64,000 nucleotides of DNA from Argentina anserina (lineage: Eukaryota > Streptophyta > Magnoliopsida > Rosales > Rosaceae), in NCBI RefSeq assembly GCF_933775445.1, contig NC_065875.1, forward strand, positions 10,057,001 to 10,121,000. Direction: 5' to 3'. A model generated the notes under the pieces. The model saw only the letters and a program-made list of their open reading frames with translations. It did not search any database and was not told the origin of the DNA. This document shows, in pieces, positions 10,389 through 21,606 of the stretch; the stretch's first letter is position 1, and each line of letters begins with the position of its first letter. The position numbers and the translations under genes were made by a program.

Positions 10389-13060
10389 TTCAAATGTATG
10401 CTGAATGCATTTACAGAAGTGACTACTATTGACGTGTTTCATTTCATCTAAAAAATTATCCTTTGTCTTGGAAGTCAGGTTCGTTGTTCTTCGGTCTTTG
10501 TCCCAGAGTTCTGTGACCTTCAACATACCTCCCAGAAGTACTACTTTTCCTATTCGATCCGCATGTCACTTCTACCTGAAGGATGTTGCATCAATGGAAT
10601 GACATTTAACTCTTGCCAACTGCTTTCAAGGCACTGGCTCATTCGTGCTAATGATGTTGTGGTTGCTAATGTTAATGGAGAGGCTGTTATAGGAAAGGTA
10701 TGATTTCACCTTGTCATTTACAGTTGCTGTCTAAGTCTTCCAAAATCAATAAAATATAACACTACACTGTCTCGACTTGGAATTACCATGATCTTTTAAC
10801 TGAGGGCTTTCAATAGGGTCATGCATTCAAAACATAAAGGACAACCCCTAGTTTGCTTATTTTACTGATTGGCGGTATTTTACCAACTGTGGTTGGTATT
10901 TAGAAATTGATAGTCAGAGCTTGTAGGGCAGTGGACACCTCTGATAAAGATTGCATGTCACTCATCTCAAAAAATGAATATAAAATATTTCCAACATTAG
11001 GTATTGGTGTGAGTCTAATTTAGGCGTGAAGCCTAAACTAGGGTGAGATTCTTATTCAACAAAACATCTCACTAATTCAGCTCTTACATAAATTTATACT
11101 ATGACCGACTTTGACTTACATTAAAGACCTTTAGGACTCTTAAATTTCTGAAACTGAAACATAAAAAGGACCTAACAAAGTAAAACTTTAAACTCCTAAA
11201 TGGAAACAGCACTTCAAAAAGACACATAACAGAAATTTGATAGGACCCCAACCCCAAAGCTTAAGAGATTTCTAGAATCAGACTCAGCTTTCCCTCCAAA
11301 GAAATTCATCAGACCTATGGAAAGGGAATGATTAGGTGCTAGCTCTTTCGCTCGTGAACCTTAAAAAGGATTGGCTGTGATGTCCCCATCATAATGTGTA
11401 TCAAGAACTTTTGTTTGTGCTGAATTTCATTAAACTAGAGTTACACTTTTGGGGGTGTAAATGTTGTTTCGTGGTAAATTTTCTTGATGACTGAGTATTC
11501 ACATGCATATAAATAGATCTTGAATATCAAGGATGACTGTGCACTGTCATTTTAGAACTCAAGTCCAAGTTGTGTATTTACAACTATTAACTCGGTTAGT
11601 AATTTAGGACAGCTGAAGTTGTGGTCCTTTATTGTTGGGATGAGACATTTTAACATCTGGACCTATATTGTCTTTTGTTCTCGGAAAAAATCGTATAACC
11701 CATGTTAAAATCCTTTCTTAGATCAGGTGAAATTCAATACAATTTGGGTGGTTTGAAGGTAAGCTTTAACTTTCATGCAATCTTAGGGAGGATAAAGAAA
11801 CTTTAGAAAATCTTACGGCTTTCTATTCCCATAAGTAAAACACAACTGCTTTTGCCATTTTGGTTGAAGCTTTTCTCTGGGCAGCACTCTGTCTCACCAG
11901 ATTTCAAGGGCATCCCTCTTTCAAGTATTACCTTAGATTAAAAAGCTGCAGTATAACTATGATCTCTTGTTTGGACAATGAATAAATTGCCTTTGTAATA
12001 TGTCTCTTTATTTACTGTTGGACTCATGAAAGTGGAGGCTTTACTTTAACTGGTCTGTTAAAATCTCCTTGCTACAGCTTTTAGTAATATGTTGATACTT
12101 CGAAAAATAAAATAAGATATGAAGATCTCGGTGCTTCTATTACTTATTAATGCCAAATTATGCAACAGAAGAGAATGTAGTGCTATCAGAATTCTTACCT
12201 TTTTTGTGTGGTTGCAGTTCCCTCTCCTACGACCAGGTGAGAAAGAATTTGTATACGAGAGTTGCACCCCTCTGCCATCCGCATCGGGTTCTATAGAAGG
12301 TTATTTCGTCTTTGTTCCGGGCAGGTATGAAATCTATACCCATGAAAATGTTTGTTTTAATACATACATTACTCGCGTGCCATTTGGCCGTCCCATTCTC
12401 ATTTGAAGATGAATTCACCTTATATATAAGCTAGATGTGCGTATTATACTAATTTTACTTTTCTTCCAAAAGAAATTCAGTGCAACCAAAGTGCCAAAAT
12501 AAAAATTAATTATGTAAGATCTTTTTGGAAGCCAAAACCATCTTGCCATAAATTGAACTAAGGTGTTCGTCATGGGAACAATTTCCTTCTGTTTAAATAA
12601 TACCCGAGCATAAGAACATCACATTTTTTTTGTTCTTTTTTTGGGTGTCTGTCTCACACACTTTTCTATAAGGTTTTGCTCACACGACATGTAATTGGAA
12701 AAAGAAAGTCCCAAATGGATAGAAGGTTTTGATGACTGATGTCTTTGTTAGAATGAGCTTACAATGCTGTTAAACGAGATTAGGTTTAATCCTGAAGTGT
12801 TATGTCATTAGTTTGGGCTACTGAACACAAGATATATTAAAGTATTGATGTTTGAAAATCTGATAATTTACCTAGAATCTACAGAGTTTTAGATAATGAT
12901 GTAATGCAGACTCTCATTCCCATGCCTGTCTGTTGAAAGGCTTTAATAAACTGCAATTGCTCGTTCTGTTTGCTGTTTTAGGTTGGCGGTTCCGAAAGGC
13001 AGTGGATTTAGAGCTCTAGCTGCAGGCTTTCCCCTCCAGCTGCCAGACTACATCTTCTGA
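8994..13060 (+). CDS. SKIP16: F-box protein SKIP16
   Basis: Orthologue of the SKP1-interacting F-box protein SKIP16, expected to be a substrate adaptor of an SCF ubiquitin ligase. Five coding exons: 8994-9197, 9275-9979, 10479-10697, 12218-12324, 12982-13060 (TGA), all with GT-AG junctions, give 437 aa (Arabidopsis about 436). Residues about 1-50 are the F-box (MGLESVGDLALHIILRKLG...). A SMI1/KNR4-type domain follows at about 100-250 (LPLPTRILYRFHNGQD, LLGLIGGYSFYDH). The C-terminal 150 residues are an ApaG/DUF525 fold (YSIRMSLLPEGCCINGMTF, NVNGEAVIGKFPLL, FPLQLPDYIF). The start is the first ATG after an AG-rich leader and matches the family N terminus. Intron 1 holds a short TTTCGA repeat, intron 2 an AT microsatellite, and intron 3 is about 1.5 kb. 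The substrate is not known to me. Confidence 0.95.
9226..9257. repeat. TTTCGA hexamer repeat in SKIP16 intron 1
   Basis: Roughly five imperfect tandem copies of ttcgat/tttcga fill much of the 77-bp first intron, just upstream of the acceptor at 9274. The intron is close to the minimum size for plants, so the repeat forms its pyrimidine-rich tract. Confidence 0.75.
10358..10388. repeat. (AT)n microsatellite in SKIP16 intron 2
   Basis: About 15 uninterrupted AT units inside intron 2, likely polymorphic between individuals. Confidence 0.9.
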
Positions 13061-13790
13061 TAATCAAATCAGGGTGCGTGCGGCTCATTTTATGTGGAAA
13101 TGATCACAGTGATCATAAATAAGTGATATATTTCCCCTTCCGTATTTACTGTTATATATGATAGTGTAAATCCTCTGTAATAACTTGTATCTGTTTTGGG
13201 CATTTTGGCCATGAAGTGTATTATCTGTTGTCCGTTTCTGTATAAGCTATCGCACTGGGCATCTGCCTGGTTCCTTTTTTTTTTTTTGCTCTTGGTCAAC
13301 AAATGATTTCATTCAGTGGTGTTGAAGCTGAAATTATTGGCTTAGTTAATGTGAGATCTATTGCATTGGCCTGCCTTGGTTTTATCTGGTCCTCAATCAT
13401 TCAGAGTTTTCAGACCTCCTAGACCGTTTCTGTATTTTGTAGTTTTAAAAAGCTAGAAATGTCATCATGGTTAAGAACTTATGAGCAGACGAAACTGAAG
13501 AATAGCAGGACTGAGTTGCCATCTTGAGACTTGAGAGCTCCCAGCTCGTTCTTGAGCGCAAACATCTCGGAAGGAGTGCGTTGAATTGTTTATTGTTATA
13601 TGTCGAAATTTCTCGAACTGCTCATCTAGTACGTTTGTTATTGCATATTGCAAACCTTTTTTATTTTTTTCATTTTTAAAGAAAAATGTTGCCAATCATT
13701 TTCAATTTTGTACTCAAATGTTGCCAATCATTCAATCCGTCATGTGCTAATCGACTTGGTTGATGCCTAACTTTGAACAATTTACAACAG
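13061..13790. other. SKIP16 3' UTR and downstream spacer
   Basis: The 3' UTR of SKIP16 probably extends to about 13.2-13.45 kb. The remainder is T-rich spacer with a poly-T run near 13,277. Nothing else was recognised. Confidence 0.4.
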
Positions 13791-14302
13791 AAACAGAACA
13801 CTTTATCAAGATCCTTCCGGTATACTAACCAATTCTGATGATGCTTCTATCCATTTGGTAAACATTGATTGTAAAATTCAGAAGAGAACGTCTACCAGAT
13901 TTATCTTTAGGTCCTTTTCCATTTAACAGATCTCTAATAGGACCTTTCTCTACTAGTAAATCTCTCCATTTGGGATCAAGATGATCCCAATTTCTAGGGA
14001 ATGGAACTTACAAAATCTTCAACTTCCTCCACCGGCTGTTCGGCCTCTTCCACCAGCTCTTCAACCGCCTCTTTCACTGGATCTTCTTCTGCCTCTTCCC
14101 TCGGCTCCTCCGCCAGCTCTTCCGCAACTTGCTCTACATCATTTAATTCTTCATCACGAATTTTCTCCTGATTGGCATCTCCATTCGTTGAATTATGTGG
14201 TTGCTTAATAAAAATTCTATGAATAGACCCTTTTTGAGATTCATCAAGCTTCTCTCTTCTTCTCATTTTCAAAAGCTTTTCATACCTAGATGGAGGAGCC
14301 AT
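13790..14302 (-). pseudogene. hAT transposase remnant (TTF/ZMYM1-like), N-terminal part, frameshifted
   Basis: Read on the minus strand, an ATG at 14302 opens a frame (MAPPSRYEKLLKMRRREK...) that passes through a Glu-rich stretch and meets a stop at 13994. In another frame, immediately after, comes PRNWDHLDPKWRDLLVEKGP and then GPKDKSGRR. That is the segment before the TTF-type zinc finger in plant hAT transposases annotated as zinc finger MYM-type protein 1-like (family consensus DPRNW..L....RD.LVEKGPIR). The gene is therefore broken by a frameshift near 14,000 and truncated before the zinc finger and catalytic core. The GC-rich sequence ending ccatagccggccctaaag at about 14,700 could be the 5' terminus of the same element. 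It is not a host gene. Confidence 0.7.
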
Positions 14303-14700
14303 TCAGAATGACAGAATTGGGTGCAAACAAGGGGTCTGAGAATTTGGGTAGTGGGTTTAAGGGAATTGAGGCATAGGTTTGGGACAAAAAGAATTTGGGT
14401 ACTGGGTAGGTCAAATAATCTGGAATTGAGGGATTGAGATCACATATTGCTTAATATTAATGTTGGCCAGTTAAACAAAAAAAAGGGGAAACATGGGTTT
14501 CGAACCCAAGACGTGCCACTAACAGTAAGAAAACCACATGCCAATTGCCAATTGAACTAAACTAAAGTGTATAATTGGTTTGATGATACCATACAATTAG
14601 TAGTACCTTTTTAATAAAAATAAACTGGATTCTAGAGCCTTGTCGGAGCGCCGGGCCTTGTGCGGCCACACCACCGGCACTCCCCCATAGCCGGCCCTAA
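14303..14700 (-). mobile_element. 5' non-coding part of the hAT remnant, with a tRNA-like B-box
   Basis: Sequence between the hAT pseudogene start and a GC-rich end reading (minus strand) tagggccggctatggggg, which fits terminal sequences of this hAT group. Within it, on the minus strand near 14,490-14,525, gggttcgaaaccc matches the RNA polymerase III B box exactly. A weak A-box-like tggcatgtgg lies about 40 bases before it. This is either a tRNA-derived SINE inserted in the hAT leader or a chance or pseudo-tRNA feature. No complete cloverleaf can be folded. Confidence 0.4.
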
Positions 14701-15044
14701 AGACTTGGTTGGATACATTTAAAACAGAACAACCCGTAGCTCCGCACACAACTTCAAATTCATCTCAGCTGTAACTTTAAGATGCAATAAATTGACAGTA
14801 GTATGCATAATGCTCAACATCAATAGACGCGGTTTGGAATATACGAGAAATACCGCAAGACAAGTTGTTCCATTCCAATCAGTAAAAATGTCAATGTTAT
14901 ATTTTTGAATGCACATTATCATCAAAACGGAGGTAATAACTTAATTTTAATTCGTTGCATGATTCTGTGTATCGCCGCGTGGCGCAGAAAGAGTGGGCAG
15001 ATGATGCAACTGAGGAACAAGGTGAAAGTAAAAAAGAGGGGATG

Positions 15045-15060
15045 CACGTGGGGTCACGTG
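15045..15060 (+). promoter_or_regulatory. Twin G-boxes upstream of the YIF1 gene
   Basis: Two CACGTG palindromes at 15045-15050 and 15055-15060 lie one helical turn apart, just upstream of the likely transcription start (a pyrimidine-rich leader begins near 15,090). CACGTG is the core site of plant bHLH and bZIP factors. That these sites regulate YIF1 is inference from position. Confidence 0.5.
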
Positions 15061-15616
15061 ATATATGAATCTACACCTGGGTCTGTTATCTCTCTCGTCT
15101 CAATTGTTTCACTGAAACGAAGGGATTGCCTTGTTCTCTGGATTTTCAGATCTCTTGGCCGGAGTTCTTGTCTCCTCAACCAACGGTACAGATCTCCCCC
15201 CTCTTTCTCTCTTTAATTTTCTTTTTTTCGGTGCCTTGGATTCATCATTATAATCAAAATTGACGGAAAATTTAGGGAGAGAAGACTGAAGCTTCGCGTC
15301 GAGTCTCACTTGGCGTTCGCCGATCGATTTTTCTTCAGGTTTTTCTATTTCCTCGCTTTCCTCAATTCATTATTTTCTGGATTTTCTAATTAGTTTGGAA
15401 TATATGCAATCATTCTTGATTTGCTTGCTTGGCTTGTTTGAGATTTTGGATATATAATTTGTGGAGTGCAAATATATGAGTATGAATTAGGATAATTAAT
15501 TAAGTTTAGAGATACTTATCAAGTGACTATAGAACAAAGCATTTTCTAGGTCAATCTACCCGAACCAATTTATGCCGTCTATAATTTCTTTCAACTTAGT
15601 TTTGGCTTCTACAGAA

Positions 15617-17874
15617 ATGTATAATAGTGTGGGAGCCCAGCCTGGTGTGCCGAGACCATCTCCGAATCCCCAGCCGAATCCATTCGGAAATACGTTTTAT
15701 GGGGCTGGTTCTGGACTTATCCGAGGTGGATTGGGTGCTTATGGAGAGAAAATTCTAGGATCAAGCTCCGAGTATGTACAAAGCAATGTAAGTAGCAGAG
15801 CTTTCGGTTTATACTACAAGAGATGACGATTATACACTGTTACCTTGTTATATTCTGTTTTGGTCAAGATCTAGAACTTGTGATTGAAGTGTAGATATTA
15901 TACACATCGTTGCATCTTTGCTGGCCCTTTTTCAACGAACTTGCTGCATGATATTCTTTGCAGATTGAAATACTTTTTATATCCTTATGTATATTTGTCC
16001 CGTAAGTGTTACTTTTGTTATTGGATGATACTTTGATATAAATGGATGAACTTCCCTCCATTAATTGGATGATCCCTTTTTAAAATGGCTTGATTCAGGC
16101 GGAACATATTTGAGTTGTTGACTCTTTTTTTTTTCCCCACGATTTATGTAAGTAACCAAAGGTTCATAGTCCATGTTTAACTAGGCTGGCAATCTCATGC
16201 CCAAATTTGTACGAGGCATGCAACAAAAAAGAATGGCATTTGATCAACTTCTACGAATAATTAAAATTACTGTACTCATCTTTTTTATTTGATACAAGCT
16301 TTTGTTAAGTTGAAAGTTTGTTATATGTTTCAAAGTGATTGAGCTTTTGTTCTGATATTATCTACTTAAATGAGCAGATTAGTAGATATTTCTCTGATCC
16401 TCAATATTACTTCCAAGTCAATGATCAATATGTGAGGAACAAATTGAAGGTTGTTCTATTTCCATTTCTGCACAGGGTAAGAGCTAGCCTCATGTGGTTT
16501 TTGCTTGTCAAATTACATTCATGCAATATAATTCACTGATTCACACCCTTCAATGACCTTTTTGTTTCAGGGTCATTGGACACGGATTACTGAGCCAGTT
16601 GGTGGAAGACTTTCGTATAAACCCCCAATATATGATATCAATGCACCCGACCTCTACATTCCCTTTATGGCATTTGGTACCTATGTGGTTCTGGCTGGCT
16701 TTTCATTGGGTCGTCATGGGAAGTAAGTTTATGAAAGTACTAATTCGATTCTAATCATAGTTGATTTAGTGATGGCATTTTATCAATTGGGAATCACCAT
16801 TAATAGTCATGTTTCATTAGTTTGTCATCATTTTCCCTTACCTGATGATGCTTTGTAAATTTTTTCGGGTCTCCTAGATGAAGATATATGAGAGAAATAA
16901 GTGAATATTTCAATTGGTTTATGTTGCTTAAGTATACTTGGCTTGCCTTTCCACTTGAAAATGGTCAAATTATTCCTGAGGGCAGTAGTCGTTGAAATTA
17001 TTACCATCGGAAAACATTTATATTATGGTATTCTGAAAAGGGTAATAAATAGAAAAAGAAATAATTAAAATGATTTTTTGGTTGAATGCTTTTGGGCCTG
17101 GTGATCGAAACTTGGAGTGAAATCTCATCACTATCTTTCATTAAGGTCCGAAAAAATAGCTTTCAAAATCTGAGATCAAGCTTCAAGCAAGTCATTTGCT
17201 AGATTCTGCTCCTTGGCTTAAACTGCCATTTGTATTTCAATTGGGAAATTAACAGCTCTTTGATGTACTGCTTAATTTTAGGCCTGCTTTAGTTATTAAT
17301 GGAGACACTGATCTGGAAGGATTTGATAGGTCTTTTGATTCTTACTTGAGGTTTAATCAACGCTATATACTGTTTGGTTTCCTGAACTATATGCCTGCAC
17401 TGGGGTTTCCCTTCATAAGAAACTTTTAGCTCTTCTTACTTTCAATACTCATTCTTTCTTGAATTGTTTTTCCTGTGTACTGCCAGGTTCAGCCCTGAGG
17501 CTCTAAACTGGTTGTTCATCAAGGGACTTCTTGGGTGGTTTGTGCAAGTTTTAATTTTGAAATTCACTTTGTTTTCATTGGGTAGTGGTGAGGCGCCCTT
17601 GCTAGACGTAGTGGCATATGCGGGGTATACTTTCACAGGGTTGTGCTTGGCTGTGCTTGGACGGATTATGTGGAATTACTCGTACTATTTTGTGATGCCT
17701 TGGACCTGTGTATGCATGGGAATCTTCTTGGTGAAGACTATGAAGAGAGTCCTCTTTGCAGAGGTGAGGAGTTATGATTCAAGCAAGCACCATTATCTCC
17801 TGCTTTTCATTGCTTTGGCTCAGTTTCCAGTTTTTACTTGGCTTGGTAACGTTAGTGTTAATTGGCTGCTATAA
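15617..17874 (+). CDS. YIF1: YIF1-family integral Golgi/ER membrane protein
   Basis: Plant YIF1 (HRF1 family) protein, a multi-pass partner of YIP1 in ER-to-Golgi vesicle transport. Four coding exons: 15617-15787, 16378-16476, 16571-16722, 17487-17874 (TAA), giving 269 aa, the usual length. The N-terminal half is cytosolic, Pro/Gly/Asn-rich ([15 protein letters not shown]) and then carries the family segment [20 protein letters not shown]. The C-terminal half has about five hydrophobic segments ([86 protein letters not shown]). The ATG follows an acceptor by two bases, so the leader is spliced: likely UTR exons end at about 15,185 and 15,338. Ends 415 bp from the stop of the convergent LRR gene. 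Resembles Arabidopsis AT3G59500 and AT1G30890. Confidence 0.93.
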
Positions 17875-18289
17875 GGCTGCTTTGGTATCGGGATAGAAAA
17901 ATTCTTTGTTTATAGCAGTATCTGAAACGTTGTATACAATTTTCTTTGTATTCATTTCAAGTGAAGATGACTTTTGCGCTCCCAGGTTTAACAGTTATAG
18001 TTTTGTGTTCTTAGTGCTGCAGCTTCTTAAGGAATTGTAATGTGTACTAGTACCCTGGGTAAGAGGGAAATGCTAGACTGGAAATTCATTATCGAAGGAT
18101 AAAGCGTTCCGGTGGTTTTTAATTTTCAGAAGAATCATTACTAATTATTATTTAGCTAACTGTAAGTTTATCAAGGTGTATTTGACCTGTCTAGGAATGA
18201 ATTCTCAGAGTTCCAAAGTAACATTATCCAAAACAACAATAGCAAACCCTGTTGCTTGGCACTGACGTCTGGTCTGATATGGTCTGGTC

Positions 18290-19513
18290 TTACCCACTGG
18301 TCTTTGGCCGCCCGATACATTCTTCTACTTTCCTTTGGCCGCCTTCGCACAACGGAATGTTATCCGGACACCGCAGGCAGTTGTTTGAAAGACTACCCCG
18401 GATTGTCTGCGCTCCTTGAAGAAATTGCGCCGGAAGCTTTCCTAGCAAAAAGTTGTGATCCAGGTAGAGTGCACTCCAGCCTCCAACTCTTGCACCGTAC
18501 TCATCGGGGATGCGACCAAAGAACTGGTTGTAGGAGAGGTTGATTGTTGTTAGATTCTGCAGGGTTACCAAATTGACAGGCAAATGCCCTCGCAGCTGGT
18601 TTCCTTTGACATCGAGCACCTCAAGCTCCTCTTTTCCATCAGATCTTATGATTTCTAACGTTGTGAAGTGGTTATTGGAAAGATTGAGTTCGGTGACCTT
18701 GGGTAGAGTAAAGAAAGTCTTGGTAATAGCACCTGAAAGTCTGTTGCCGCTGACATCAAGCACTTTGAGGTTGCTGAGTTTGGCTAGAGGTGTAAGGTGG
18801 CCTATGAACAAGTTTTGGCTCAAAACTAATGTTCTCAAGCTTACTGGGAAATTTGGCAGAGTTCCAGAGATCTGGTTTCTGCTGATATCTAATGTCTTCA
18901 GCTGCCATAGTCCTGATAGGTCTGGGATTCTACCACTGAAGCCATTGTTGGACAAGCTTAAGAATGTCAGGCTTCTTAGTCCACCTATGCTAGAATGAAT
19001 GGTCCCAGTAAGCTTATTGAACGAAAGGTCTAGATATTCAAGCTCTCTGAGTGTGTTCAATCCGAGGGGTACGGCGCCGGTGAAGAAATTGTTGGACAGT
19101 GAGAGTCTGGTGAGCTTCTTTAGATTGCTAATGGACTTGGGTATCGGTCCTCGGAAGTTGTTCTTTCTGAGGTTGATGGAAGTGAGCTCGGTCAGGTTAC
19201 TGATTGCAGATGTTAGGAAACCCTGATAGCCGGCGCCGTCGAGATCAATGGCAGTGATTCTGCTTGGGGACTTGTCTAGAGGGAAACTGCATAAGATTCC
19301 GAGAAACTGCCCGCCGGTAGTTTCGCAGGGATCGAGCTTGAAGTCCCAACTACCAAGATAGGAACTTGGGGGGATGGCGTTGGGGTCTATACTACGCTTC
19401 ACTACACGAAGAACTTGAATATCGGATTCCAGTGTTAGTGAACTAGTAAGCAATGGAGTAGTACATAATGTGGTGAAATACACTAGACAAAACAGAAGCA
19501 TCAGCTTGTCCAT
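18290..19513 (-). CDS. Secreted leucine-rich-repeat protein (AT3G59510-like), intronless
   Basis: Single-exon gene for a 407-aa LRR protein. Residues 1-25 are a hydrophobic signal peptide (LMLLFCLVYFTTLCTTPLL). An LRR N-terminal cap contains C63 and C75. From about 85 to 370 run some ten plant-type repeats (LxxLxLSxNxFxGxIP pattern, for example LTELTSINLRKNNFRGPIPK). A Cys-rich C-cap (C379, C382, C389, C399) follows. There is no transmembrane segment, kinase or GPI-like hydrophobic tail, so the protein should be apoplastic or wall-bound, unlike receptor kinases. The repeats fit a ligand- or partner-binding surface, but no partner can be named. Start and stop fit the family well and the frame is intact. 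The convergent neighbour is YIF1, and the same pair is adjacent in Arabidopsis (AT3G59500/59510, from memory). Confidence 0.9.
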   Translation of the reverse strand: MDKLMLLFCLVYFTTLCTTPLLTSSLTLESDIQVLRVVKRSIDPNAIPPSSYLGSWDFKLDPCETTGGQFLGILCSFPLDKSPSRITAIDLDGAGYQGFLTSAISNLTELTSINLRKNNFRGPIPKSISNLKKLTRLSLSNNFFTGAVPLGLNTLRELEYLDLSFNKLTGTIHSSIGGLRSLTFLSLSNNGFSGRIPDLSGLWQLKTLDISRNQISGTLPNFPVSLRTLVLSQNLFIGHLTPLAKLSNLKVLDVSGNRLSGAITKTFFTLPKVTELNLSNNHFTTLEIIRSDGKEELEVLDVKGNQLRGHLPVNLVTLQNLTTINLSYNQFFGRIPDEYGARVGGWSALYLDHNFLLGKLPAQFLQGAQTIRGSLSNNCLRCPDNIPLCEGGQRKVEECIGRPKTSG

Positions 19514-20291
19514 GTTTGGTTGCTACTGGGAGGGAGAGAGGGAGGGAATGAGTGAGCTTACTTGACACCTTGTGTCGTTGGTTTGTTTGGCTTCCCAAAT
19601 GGTCACATCTTTATAATTAGTTCAGAGGTGTACACCATGGCAAGAAGCTTTATGAGAAAATGAGTTTGATCTTAATTCAAATGGTCATGCCAAGATAATC
19701 GGTCACTTAAAACCTTTTACTCGTATCTTTCTACATTCAACCTACCAAACTCTTTAGCTTATCTCAACCATCTTGTTGTACATCAAGAGCGCTCTTATCC
19801 CATCAAATAGAAAAGATTCAATTCTTCTTTGGATGATTTAAAAGAACTAAACAAAGACTATAAATAGCTAGAGAAACATATGGTATAATCAAACAAGTGC
19901 TAGCACACACATTTCACATTCTTTGCAGGCGAGTAATATAATCATATAGAAACACAGCATTCTTATGTAACAGCTAACCTGCAATTCAAACATCAAACAT
20001 CAATTACCTGTCAGTTGGGTATTTCATAACAGGCACATATATATCTTTCATTATAAGGCCGTATTGAGTTATTGCCAAGCAGGCAAGATTACAGATTAGA
20101 TATGCATCCAATAAGAGAAAACAGAAAGGAGAAGCCCCTAAGGTAGAAAATTTACTACCTCATGATCTTAAAATCATGAAGTGCATCATAAATTATTTCA
20201 TACATACATCAATACATATCAGTATGTACTCACTTAAGGTATAAAAATACATACTTCAACCTATCAACTAATCCATCAAGTTGATACATGC
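19514..20291. other. LRR gene 5' flank and BBX24 3' flank
   Basis: The minus-strand LRR promoter and leader lie at the left (a GA-rich tract at about 19,530-19,555 precedes the start). The 3' UTR of the minus-strand BBX gene lies at the right, rich in ATACAT-type motifs (about 20,180-20,290). No other gene is visible. Confidence 0.4.
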
Positions 20292-21606
20292 CTAAAATAT
20301 GCCAAGATCAGGAACAGTGAAATGCTCATCATCATCATCTGGGATTTCAATCCGAGGCTTCTTATACGGACTGCTTGATTTCGGGGGTCTGTATGATGTA
20401 TAGTTGCTCGATTGTGATACTGGAAGCTGAGGTACTTCGGCGGCTGCCAAAGGCTCCTGTGGAAACTGTTCACCAAAAAGACCCATGTCTGCTATCCACT
20501 CAAGCTCTCCAAACTCAATCGACTCTTTCTGTAAAGAACACACACATGAGACTTCTAATTTAGTGAAGTAATGCAAGGACACAACAAATACCAATACAGT
20601 TTAAGCATGAACTGTTAATACATTATTTCTATAATAGATATACAAACTACTGAATTGCAACCACTAACCGCTAAAGACGTAACTAAGAAGTACTACCTTG
20701 TTAATTTACAACATGAGACTTCTAATTTAGTAAAGTAAAGCAAGGAAAAGCAAATGTTTTAGCATGAATTGTTGATACATTATTTCTATAAAAGATACAA
20801 ACTACTGAATTACGACCAATTACCCACTTGTTTACAACATGATTAATACCCTGAAGTAGAAAAAAAACCAAGTTCAAAAGATCATCCGTCACTCCATAAA
20901 TGACAACAATTGGAAACATAATCCAAATGCGAGTCGTATATGCAATCTATCGAGTTCCTATATATGAACTGGGTACTAGCATCAAACAATAAATACAAAA
21001 CAATATTCAATAAAGCATGTAGAGTAGTTCCATGAAGAAAACGGACCTTATCAGAAGTTTCAAAGTCAGATAATTGAAGCAAGTCATCAACACCCCAAGG
21101 AGAGGAGGAGGAGAAGGCAGCAGAAGAAGGGAGTTTTGAAGAAGTATGATTGGGTGGTGGGTCTAAGTTGCTAGCTTCAGCGTCCTTGGCACAAGCGGAG
21201 CTCAAGGCAACACGGATTCCGGTGGCGAGGAACCTCTGGTGGTTGGCGGAGAGGGTATTGGGTGAGTGAATTGAGTCATCACAATCCTGACAGAACAGCG
21301 CCCTGTCTTCCACGCAGAAGATGAAAGCCGCCTTGTCCTGCCAAAAACAACAACAACAAGAACATATACACATGAGAGAGAAAGAAACAGAGAGAGATTG
21401 AAGTGATGGGGTTAGTTAGTTACCTGGCAGATATCACAACGAGGGAGCTTGTTGGAGAGAGATTCAAGAACAAGGCGGTGGTGCTTGCTGGCCAGTTTAT
21501 TAGCAGCGTGCACTTCCACGTCACATCTGGCGCACAGTGCCGCCTCGTCCGCGCAGCATATCACCGTCGCCGGGGCTTTCTCGCACACATCGCACTGAAT
21601 TTTCAT
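20292..21606 (-). CDS. BBX24: Double B-box zinc-finger protein BBX24 / SALT TOLERANCE (STO) type
   Basis: Group IV BBX transcriptional regulator, a light-signalling protein that in Arabidopsis BBX24/STO acts with COP1 and HY5. Three coding exons on the minus strand: 21606-21424, 21337-21047, 20528-20292 (TAG), giving 236 aa (STO is about 248). Two tandem B-box zinc fingers lie at residues about 5-47 (CDVCEKAPATVICCADEAAL) and 57-100 (CDICQDKAAFIFCVEDRALF). The acidic-aromatic middle (PWGVDDLLQLSDFETSDK), the motif ELEWIADMGLFGEQ and the C-terminal HFTVPDLG are diagnostic of BBX24/25. There is no CCT domain, as expected. Intron 2 carries a roughly 110-bp tandem duplication. The neighbouring DUF1336 gene on the same strand is also its neighbour in Arabidopsis (AT1G06040/06050, from memory). 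Confidence 0.93.
20545..20822. repeat. Tandem duplication inside BBX24 intron 2
   Basis: The segment 20545-20663 (catgagacttctaattt ... actactgaattgcaac) recurs at 20712-20822 with small indels and substitutions, separated by about 48 bp. Both copies lie in the intron close to the exon 3 acceptor, so the duplication does not touch coding sequence. Confidence 0.8.

Noticed and set aside
18540..19226. Plus-strand frames of 152 and 75 codons opposite the LRR gene
   Set aside because: Shadows of the LRR coding sequence; the minus-strand frame is the family match.
1339..21606. FRS and BBX24 genes as a functional light-signalling cluster
   Set aside because: Plant gene neighbours seldom imply shared function, and unrelated genes lie between them; synteny explains their closeness.
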